10,737 nucleotides of DNA from Symbiodinium natans (Eukaryota; Sar; Dinophyceae; Suessiales; Symbiodiniaceae). Positions 7,501 through 10,737 of the stretch are shown here, one piece after another. The DNA lies in contig CAJNDS010001690.1 in the NCBI GenBank assembly GCA_905221605.1, forward strand, positions 1-10,737, written 5' to 3'. The notes below the pieces were generated by a model. The model did no database searches. It was not told where the DNA came from and saw nothing but the letters and a program-made list of their open reading frames with translations. Each line of letters opens with the position of its first letter. Position 1 is the first letter of the stretch. Position numbers and translations under genes: made by a program.

Positions 7501-10500
7501 AAGTCTTCGCTGCTTGAGCCTGACTTGAAGGACACTGCCTTGGATGATCTGGCAGTGGTTGGAGGGGAGGTAGCACGGATATCGGAAGACAGTGTGCGCA
7601 GAGTGGGGCCAGATGATGCGTCAGATTTGGAGTTGTTTCCTCCTAGTCCATCGGTGTCACTTGCAGCTCGCAGGGTCTGTAAAAGCACGCAGCGCTTGAC
7701 GTTGGAGCAATCGGAGGAAGCAGCCAGGGCATTGTTGGCCGGCAGCACGCTAGATAGGTGTGCAGTGGCAGGCGTAGTGTATGCGTCGTTGAACCGCTCC
7801 ACCACGTCGAGTAGCCAACGTCAGGCTGACAAGGACATGTTTTCACAAGCTGGGTCATGGGCCGTTTCCCTTGGAGCATTTTGTCGAGGATCCTTCGTCG
7901 GGGTGATCTCGGAGTCCAAAGTGCGTCCTGCATTGGTTCGGCTGGTGAATCGGTTGATTGCAAGCTTTGATGGGGCTCATGAGTATACCGCTTTCAGAGT
8001 TACATTTAACGCTGCGTCTGTGCTGCATCGTGATGTTCATAACCAACGCGGTTCCCTGAACATGGTCCTTCGTCTCTCCGACTTTGGTGGGGGCAGGGTT
8101 TTTACGACAAACGGACCGCTGGATTTCGATGCTTGTGGAAGGGTATACGTAGATCCGAGTGTTCCTCACGGCGTTGAGCAATTTGCAGGGCCCAGATTTG
8201 TGGTCATTGCATATACGCCGGCTTTTATGGCAAAGCTCTCGATTTTGGATGTCCATGCTTTGTTGTCGTTAGGCTTTAACATCCCCGTGTCTTTGCGCCC
8301 TCTACCTGTTCCATCGACGCTGCGGCCCCAGGTGGCTGGTTTGCAAATCCGAGATGATGGGAGCTCTAGTCCGGTGATGTCGTCGGGATTGCTCCAGCTT
8401 CAGTTTCTGGTTGCCCTGGCTCGGGGAGGTGAGGAGTTTGTGGAGGATGGGGAGCGCTACATGCTGCATTCTCTAGTTTGGCATGCTGATTCCAAACCCG
8501 ATGACACATCGGGGGGGAGTCTTGCGAGGCTGGCTGTTGCTGTTGTGTCTTCGCACGAAAATCCGTTTCAAGTTGGCGCGAGTTCTCCAAAAGGTGCGGC
8601 AGGAAGAGGCTGGCTTGATCCTTATTGCGATGTCTCCGAGTACTTTTCTTACGGTGATGACGATCCCCGTCCGATGAGCTTTAGAGGCGAAGCCGAGGCT
8701 CAAGATCTAGAAGACCTGATGGGTCTCATGGCATGCTTGGAGGACATTACGCGTGGGATCCAGTTTCCTTTGGTGCGGGTTCTGAAACTCAGACAGTTGG
8801 CTTTGGACGCGGAGGATCTCCTCGAAGGTGCATCGTTGAGTCTGATGAGGACTCAAGTGGAGTCAGCTTTGCAGGATCTGGGAGCAGGTGGTATTCCATT
8901 GATCGGGGAGCCTGATCCTGATGTTCTCCTTCAAACCCGCCAAGTGCCACTGGCTGAGGCTCGCCAGCACTTGGATGAATGGAAAGCTGCGATCAGTGAT
9001 GAGCTTAACGCGCTTATCCACACTCATCAGGCTGTAAAAGTCATAACGCAGAAGGACGTTGAAGCTTTGGAAGCCGCTGGAGTGGTGATACAGATGATTC
9101 CGGGCAAGCTTGTCTTGACTGAAAAACCGCCTGACAGGCGGAAGAGGTCACGCCTAGTGGCCTGTGGAAATCATCTACCGGATACGCAACCTCCAGCGGC
9201 AGGCATTATTGATCCTTTGGCGCCTGCTGATGTGTCGTCATCCACTTCGAGTACAGTTTCCAAAGCGGTGGAGCGTAAGGAGCTGTGCGCGGCGGGGTTG
9301 GAGGCGGAAGCGCTGCGCATCCAACTGAGGTGGGCTGCTGGTCACCGGTGGGACTCACGAGCCGTTGATGTCAAAACTGCTTTCTTGTTGGCACCTGCTC
9401 GCCGAAGAAATGGGTCACGCGTGGTAGTGCTTATCCCGAAACTTGTCTTCGAAGCAGAGTTGATGGACCGTGGCAGCATGCTGTTGGTGGATCGCGCCTT
9501 ATACGGGCTCGCTGAGAATCCGTCAGATTGGAGTTGCTTTCGGGATGGAACTTTCCGAGAGTGGCACTGGCCTGGCCCGAATGGGGACTTGCGGAAAATG
9601 AAGCAGATGGAGTCAGACTCCTCACTGTGGCTTGTGTTGGCTGCTGCTCTTGGTGCTGATGGTGTCGTGGAGATCGTCGATTCGAAAGGCGAAATTCTGG
9701 CGATAGTCGGAGTTTACGTAGACGATCTACTCTTGAGCGGACCGACTGCGGAATTGGATGCAATCGAGGATGCTTTGGAAGGCTTGTGGAAGACCAGCGC
9801 TCCAACCACAGTGTCTGAGGGCTTGAGGTTTTGCGGCTTGGAGGTCAACCTGGATAGCGATGGCGCGTACCTCTTGCATCAGACTTCTTACCTGAAGGAC
9901 TTGGTGGGTCGCTACACTCTTCCTGCTAATTCCACGCTTCCAGATTTCCGGGTGGGGTATGAGGAACAGGAAGAAATCAGTCTCCCCGCGCTCCGACGTT
10001 CTCAGAAGCTGGTTGGTGAACTACTCTGGCTTTCGGGAAAGACAAGGTTGGATGTCTCCTATACCATCAACAAGTTGGGGCAGCTGGTGTCCAGATTTCC
10101 GCGAATGGTGTATGAGGATGGCTTACGAACATTGGCCTATCTGGCCAGGACCTCAACGACGATGCTTCGCTACGGTGCCTTTGACGAGCCTTGGAGGGGG
10201 GAGAACCCTCTTCGGTACAACAGGAAGAAGATCACCATGGAGACTTGGTCTGACGCAAGTTTTGGCCAGGATGATGGAGATCGAAGCCAACATGGTGTGC
10301 TGCTAGTCTTGGCTGGTGGAGTGGTCAGCTGGCACAGCAGCAAGCAAACACTGACCGCTCAATCCACAGCAGAAGCAGAACTCATAGCAGCGGTCGAAGG
10401 CATGACGCTGGGACGAGCTCTGGGACCTGTTTGGATGGAGTTATGCCGCGAGTCTTTGCTGTGGAGTGCAAATGTGGACAACTCAGCCTGCATTCAGTTG

Positions 10501-10737
10501 CTGGTAGTGCCAGGTGGTGCCTGGCGCACTCGTCACTTGAGGTTACGTGCAAGACACTTCAGGGAGGCTTTGGCTGAAGAATCTATTGCGGTGCAACATG
10601 TGCCGGGAAGTGAGATGACGAGTGATGTTTTGACGAAGTCCATGCCCGAAGGACGCATGCAGCTTTTACTCCGCTTGCTTGGTTTTGTTGAGTGCGTGCT
10701 AGGAGAGAGCGAGCAGCAGTCACAACCGCAACAGCAT
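1510..10737 (+). CDS. gag-pol: Copia-type Gag-Pol polyprotein, at least 3076 aa, 3' end outside window
   Basis: This frame encodes the structural and enzymatic proteins for retrotransposition. The start is the first ATG after the in-frame TGA at 1486 and has a strong context (GCCATGG). I translated it line by line and found no stop or frameshift through 10737. Domains by residue: coiled coil about 138-177; Gag-like 586-819; CCCH finger 899-918; zinc knuckle 930-943; protease D1056; methyltransferase-like 1264-1430; integrase 1538-1977 with D1593, D1825, E1861; dioxygenase-like 2108-2241; reverse transcriptase about 2481-2817 with YVDD at 2736-2739; RNase H about 2908-3050. Copia polyproteins are usually 1300-1500 aa, so this one is about double. 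Gag and Pol share one frame, so Gag excess, if needed, must come from processing or expression control. Family assignment is firm; the accessory domains are less certain. The final visible residues (Q/S-rich, after RNase H) suggest that the stop is close beyond the window. Confidence 0.95.
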   Translation, partial: MAERDVELGSSSPVRHRQAAVESDLAATEESREAEGHQYNHPQGSPCSYGPLALIEVGTGDPQPHPFWFETARQEFELVRRRPAELDRFQLQSLEDGGAPVDDSDADAAARSPEVLPAGGGSEIAEGERPSRTRQPQLEADRTILEGMRDILQELVQQGHKTSARLDKLEEEVAMKSASSGHSGELAFHESRFRGRGAGVEARDSGIPSVLVPSVQRSSGGSIQHGCIAKGPSEMPVGATGCQYFYIGDVPAQSRGEGHEASSFPGSQGQSVAPRMKEADLLGRILKMPSDELRAVKKRFEDRALSEEATVQAWGEYFMQRDKAGSRPPSGTRDFRGGSSFEAPTLAGSGLLSVQQVDQVRMSAALTASPPPGPTGFGFQDREMGRLDHAGNRGVGEVPHLHSAPGGSQQGSHLHSGSQQGSHLHSGSQQGSHVHSGSRVSLGANGFMPEGQLGLRGLLDRGAADGAVVLSCNDSNLNAGRNGPVTQQSPVVDVPSMRACADSPGLREQYMSACAANVTSPCSPFHPLLPGNLGVWSAGDALHGQSVAPNMLPDGYPSSVAPPTLSAQGKGGDERQGRDVYSPGDKAYWELPKLPELDPSQAPLQAGDWIATITPMMADLSQNSGEYWQAIVHEASQLYQQWQVADPLTRARVVARIPPYLQDARFSRLENRALAMLLKGLPEVLREEVIASRNLSTINVIFKVYCAYQPGGLRERGMLLSYLTSPGQAATSSDAVSRLRKWFRWFDRTVQMGAALPDVSLLTQGLDQMCQQLLVTMPHVMFRLNIVRTQCAIDHNPTLSSLTTYARALQAEFEVAAVGVADSTTGGGKRQRLQAMTTGPGGNGGPPGPPKPPSNPPNPKALDGSAKGEGKGATTAAAAVGGSQQSSSSLVQPPPRKKCSFFLKENGCRLGNTCTFEHDRSLITPQNPRCFNCGALKHKKPDCEFPGGGKFASKGNGEMPQPSTKASGQGGQPSGNENASSLNNAKAPNPTPKAKAATLKPEDILANAQAMLQGLQLSGLSGPRLAVLRAYSASSTDPFANAAPSSPTVGRYGLLDGGATNPLRTGEQFELATSTVVDVSLATGEDARLWMTRTGTLLSDVQVDPIVPIGCLASELGCTVAWEGSLCRVWHPERGWLDITMVDQCPYVDRSIALALIRELELLRATRLVQAARLRILGDHRQKGFAEAWATLQGIARGGVTSGHEEDWLRGLDSAFFSVMASLFSAAPEEKVLEAIGTPSFELAGYEPPWNRRLRRSMERSKGVLVHLCSGLQDWVPRPKSDYRVLSVDFANGHDLLNHGVWSYLTRLAKLGLIRGVVGELPRPCDSKGCYAVLAMRALGLFALAQAVNGDTYIALTASDNPSTSEGDLARDDDRNPTPENLGYDCTSMRRWPIMDKLGQIATFRTAQCDQGYLGMGATESTTMEVMTTSWDLYVLLHRRVLLNRYMDRWAPGLVLAVLKTWDLWLTDTINDRRKRAYEQSVYLAEASGGGHDSMPEVRQWLVDDRGEWPTEVVPRVRPLRRTGQFRPPATPLPVPRLARVRLSEAEREYKKHVERGHFPYRSDCRECLRGAGKRRPHRHRGPTVDSYCIAADLGGPYVPALSELSPLKSMPKPRYLFVACYTFPIDERTQKFIWNDDKNTEGTGVGNVESEALIEVRAQSDGAEGSDGVRDGGAFMTRPGDFSPEEMPYEPSEADLNPEEGKPGREPSEVTEDERNLDPEAGKPGREPSEITDDEQLERDVAFRSEEPGDAVPEVCASYLREMDETTKLWKNKYADRVSGVGMRRLIFVETLSRRTKEEVSAALNRTLSKLQRWQFPMLRLHTDRGGEWINQLVRKVADNHQLSHTCTEAHDPASNGRAESSVGIIKAAIRSRLETAPGFGPKYWSLAALDAGESLLRSEMARFDSSIRPLLPWATQVCVREKKVTESHWTARFINGFIVGPSSYTPKGYTIATEPLDEPKLLVSTTIRLQRPWHALPATLPGEIWQVDPTRRVRRKSSLLEPDLKDTALDDLAVVGGEVARISEDSVRRVGPDDASDLELFPPSPSVSLAARRVCKSTQRLTLEQSEEAARALLAGSTLDRCAVAGVVYASLNRSTTSSSQRQADKDMFSQAGSWAVSLGAFCRGSFVGVISESKVRPALVRLVNRLIASFDGAHEYTAFRVTFNAASVLHRDVHNQRGSLNMVLRLSDFGGGRVFTTNGPLDFDACGRVYVDPSVPHGVEQFAGPRFVVIAYTPAFMAKLSILDVHALLSLGFNIPVSLRPLPVPSTLRPQVAGLQIRDDGSSSPVMSSGLLQLQFLVALARGGEEFVEDGERYMLHSLVWHADSKPDDTSGGSLARLAVAVVSSHENPFQVGASSPKGAAGRGWLDPYCDVSEYFSYGDDDPRPMSFRGEAEAQDLEDLMGLMACLEDITRGIQFPLVRVLKLRQLALDAEDLLEGASLSLMRTQVESALQDLGAGGIPLIGEPDPDVLLQTRQVPLAEARQHLDEWKAAISDELNALIHTHQAVKVITQKDVEALEAAGVVIQMIPGKLVLTEKPPDRRKRSRLVACGNHLPDTQPPAAGIIDPLAPADVSSSTSSTVSKAVERKELCAAGLEAEALRIQLRWAAGHRWDSRAVDVKTAFLLAPARRRNGSRVVVLIPKLVFEAELMDRGSMLLVDRALYGLAENPSDWSCFRDGTFREWHWPGPNGDLRKMKQMESDSSLWLVLAAALGADGVVEIVDSKGEILAIVGVYVDDLLLSGPTAELDAIEDALEGLWKTSAPTTVSEGLRFCGLEVNLDSDGAYLLHQTSYLKDLVGRYTLPANSTLPDFRVGYEEQEEISLPALRRSQKLVGELLWLSGKTRLDVSYTINKLGQLVSRFPRMVYEDGLRTLAYLARTSTTMLRYGAFDEPWRGENPLRYNRKKITMETWSDASFGQDDGDRSQHGVLLVLAGGVVSWHSSKQTLTAQSTAEAELIAAVEGMTLGRALGPVWMELCRESLLWSANVDNSACIQLLVVPGGAWRTRHLRLRARHFREALAEESIAVQHVPGSEMTSDVLTKSMPEGRMQLLLRLLGFVECVLGESEQQSQPQQH
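1921..2040 (+). other. Predicted coiled coil in N-terminal region (residues 138-177)
   Basis: The segment beginning LEADRTILEGMRDILQELV and ending in LDKLEEEVAMKS has hydrophobic residues at heptad-like spacing in a charged helix-favouring context. The surrounding residues 1-585 are mostly low-complexity and rich in G, S, E and P. N-terminal coiled coils in retrotransposon Gag proteins are usually for self-association, so a multimerisation role is inferred here. The heptad assignment is by eye. Confidence 0.45.
2704..2820 (+). repeat. 30-bp in-frame tandem repeat encoding GSQQGSH(L/V)HS
   Basis: Three near-identical units lie at 2728-2757, 2758-2787 and 2788-2817. Neighbouring units differ by single bases (CAC/CAT, TTG/GTG). 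A partial upstream copy (PHLHS) starts at 2704. The encoded decapeptide is Gln-, Ser- and His-rich and lies in the disordered N-terminal part of the polyprotein (residues about 399-437). The near identity points to recent slippage or unequal exchange. The histidine spacing could bind metal, but nothing else supports that. Confidence 0.9.
3265..3966 (+). other. Gag-like helical domain (residues 586-819)
   Basis: The region begins near KAYWELPKLPELDP and runs to LQAEFEVAAV. It has the pattern of retrotransposon Gag capsid-like domains: a Trp-containing entry (GDWIATITPMM), alternating amphipathic helices, and the stretch RALAMLLKGLPEVLREEV, which resembles the 'L...LP......I' segment seen in Retrotran_gag/UBN2-type families. 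It lies just upstream of the zinc fingers, as capsid does before nucleocapsid. The expected role is assembly of the virus-like particle. The call rests on position and helix pattern, not on an exact motif. Confidence 0.65.
4204..4263 (+). other. CCCH zinc finger, C-x8-C-x5-C-x3-H (residues 899-918)
   Basis: Cysteines at residues 899, 908 and 914 and a histidine at 918 give exact C-x8-C-x5-C-x3-H spacing, with aromatic residues (CSFF, CTFEH) at the positions usual in CCCH fingers. This finger class normally binds single-stranded RNA. It precedes the retroviral-type zinc knuckle by 11 residues, which suggests that together they form the nucleocapsid-like RNA-binding module. Ordinary Copia elements have only the CCHC knuckle. 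Confidence 0.85.
4297..4338 (+). other. CCHC zinc knuckle, C-x2-C-x4-H-x4-C (residues 930-943)
   Basis: CFNCGALKHKKPDC has the exact spacing of the retroviral and Copia nucleocapsid knuckle, including the aromatic after the first Cys and the Gly after the second. It is expected to bind the element RNA during packaging and reverse transcription. It sits between the CCCH finger and a low-complexity linker leading to protease. Confidence 0.93.
4651..4930 (+). other. Aspartic protease domain (residues 1048-1140)
   Basis: The active-site segment is GRYGLLDGGATNPLR, with the catalytic Asp at residue 1056 (codon 4675). The usual triad is D-S/T-G; here it is D-G-G followed by A-T. Downstream come VDVSLATGEDARLW, a GTLL strand, and the hydrophobic segment PIVPIGCLASELGC, consistent with a second conserved segment of a copia-type protease. 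It should cleave the polyprotein as a homodimer. The Gly at the second triad position is unusual, because the Ser/Thr side chain normally forms the 'fireman's grip' hydrogen bonds; activity is therefore not certain. Confidence 0.8.
5299..5800 (+). other. Degenerate C5-methyltransferase-like region (residues 1264-1430)
   Basis: Between protease and integrase lies a domain-sized stretch absent from ordinary Copia elements. VLVHLCSG followed 20-odd residues later by VLSVDFANGHDLL resembles SAM-binding motifs I-II of a Rossmann methyltransferase (glycine loop, then an acidic residue after a strand, D1289). VVGELPRPCDS resembles motif IV (GGPPC...S) with C1325 at the catalytic Cys position, but with two extra residues and the first Gly-Pro pair altered. 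CDQGYLGMGATESTT resembles the later 'DQG..G....TT' segment that I recall from related dinoflagellate copia proteins. I recall reports of cytosine methyltransferases captured by retrotransposons in Symbiodinium. Motif decay suggests a non-catalytic or very diverged copy. An unrelated fold remains possible. Confidence 0.45.
6391..6840 (+). other. Acidic insert inside the integrase catalytic core (residues 1628-1777)
   Basis: About 150 residues separate the strand around YLFVACYTFPIDERTQKF from the strand MRRLIFVETLSRRT, which should be neighbours in an RNase H-fold integrase core. The insert is rich in Glu, Asp, Gly, Pro and Ser, and probably disordered. It is in frame with intact sequence on both sides, so it is a part of the protein and not a break. 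Its limits are approximate. It probably loops out of the fold; a contact with host factors or chromatin is possible but unsupported. Confidence 0.75.
6598..6723 (+). repeat. Two 63-bp in-frame repeats in the integrase insert
   Basis: Units at 6598-6660 and 6661-6723 each encode 21 residues around the shared core GKPGREPSE. Conservative changes flank it (LNPEE/LDPEA, VTEDE/ITDDE). Many of the DNA differences are at third codon positions, which suggests that the duplicated peptide was kept under some constraint. Confidence 0.85.
7831..8232 (+). other. 2-oxoglutarate/Fe(II) dioxygenase-like domain (residues 2108-2241)
   Basis: SVLHRDVHN supplies an HxD pair (H2173, D2175). VPHGVEQFAGPRFVVIAY supplies a distal H2220 and R2229. 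The order HxD-x44-H-x8-R matches the iron-binding triad and 2-oxoglutarate-binding Arg of double-stranded beta-helix dioxygenases such as prolyl hydroxylase, AlkB and TET/JBP families. A GGG turn with a following beta strand (FGGGRVFTT) stands where prolyl-hydroxylase-like proteins have GG-x-x-F, and VYVDPSVPHGV fits the strand before the distal His. The domain is fused in frame between integrase and reverse transcriptase, a place where Copia elements normally have only a linker. Substrate is unknown: nucleic acid or protein are both possible. The motif reading is direct; the fold and activity are inferred. Confidence 0.6.
8950..9960 (+). other. Reverse transcriptase, Copia type (residues 2481-2817)
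   Basis: The domain opens with EWKAAISDELNALI, the Copia 'W..A...E...L' entry, and KRSRLVACGNHLP, equivalent to KARLVARG. The first catalytic Asp is in AVDVKTAFLLA (D2620). DRALYGLAENPSDW matches the KALYGLKQAPRAW block. The catalytic YVDD box is at residues 2736-2739 (9715-9726), followed by LRFCGLEV. LVGELLWLSGKTRLDVSY, just after 10000, is the TRPD-containing connection segment. All three catalytic aspartates are present. It should copy the element RNA into cDNA inside the particle. Confidence 0.96.
10231..10660 (+). other. RNase H domain (residues 2908-3050)
   Basis: Catalytic acids are recognisable in Copia contexts: D2915 in WSDASFGQ, E2955 in QSTAEAELIA, D2990 in VDNSACIQL and D3039 in TSDVLTKSM, the last being the ADILTKPL-type end block. 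VVSWHSSKQTLTAQ matches the W.SKKQ segment and RTRHLRLRARHFREAL the KHIDIRYHFIRE segment. It degrades RNA in RNA-DNA hybrids during reverse transcription. All expected acidic residues are kept, which supports a functional copy. Confidence 0.94.

Larger units (their letters stand above)
1305..10737 (+). mobile_element. Ty1/copia-type LTR retrotransposon, 3'-truncated by the window
   Basis: The internal region carries Gag, zinc fingers, protease, integrase, reverse transcriptase and RNase H in one frame. Integrase lies before reverse transcriptase, the arrangement that separates Copia (Pseudoviridae) from Gypsy. Internal coding length already exceeds 9.2 kb, against about 4-5 kb for ordinary Copia internal regions, because of a long N-terminal extension and accessory regions between PR and IN and between IN and RT. 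The 5' boundary is uncertain: 1305 is set at the composition change, not at a recognised TG...CA LTR end, and no target-site duplication or second LTR copy is visible. The open frame throughout suggests a young or recently active copy. Confidence 0.9.

Noticed and set aside
8230-8950. An additional enzyme domain between the dioxygenase-like region and reverse transcriptase
   Set aside because: I found no conserved motif there; it reads as a linker with some helical segments and acidic stretches.

Overview
This window looks like nuclear DNA of a dinoflagellate, most likely of the Symbiodiniaceae. The main basis is one very large Ty1/copia-type Gag-Pol reading frame whose domain order and accessory regions match what I recall of copia polyproteins from that group. 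That taxonomic call rests on recalled family resemblance, not on a search. No cellular gene, tRNA or rRNA was recognised.

Layout. (1) Positions 1-720 are a GC-rich satellite-like block. A 33-bp core occurs eight times, mostly on a 41-bp period with a 188-bp higher-order repeat, followed by a 60-bp duplicated C-rich segment. It lacks stop codons in several frames, but I see no credible gene. (2) Positions about 721-1304 are a sharply bounded, extremely AT-rich non-coding island. It looks like organellar spacer DNA and contains a 17-bp inverted repeat whose right arm ends exactly at the composition boundary. (3) Positions 1305-1509 are an untranslated leader, possibly with LTR remnants. (4) From 1510 to the window end a single uninterrupted frame encodes at least 3076 residues; its stop codon and the 3' LTR lie outside the window.

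The polyprotein reads, in order: a long low-complexity N-terminal region with a short coiled coil and a His-rich tandem repeat; a Gag-like helical region; a CCCH zinc finger directly followed by a CCHC zinc knuckle; an aspartic protease (DGGAT active site); a region resembling a degenerate C5-type DNA methyltransferase; an integrase (HHCC plus D, D-x35-E) with an acidic insert in its catalytic core; a region with the HxD...H...R signature of a 2-oxoglutarate/Fe(II) dioxygenase; reverse transcriptase (YVDD); and RNase H. The order PR-IN-RT-RH is that of Copia elements.

The most interesting point is that two domains linked elsewhere to DNA base modification, one methyltransferase-like and one dioxygenase-like, appear to sit inside one retrotransposon polyprotein of about twice the usual length. 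The dioxygenase-like part keeps all four diagnostic residues. The methyltransferase-like part looks degraded. Any function for either is inference.
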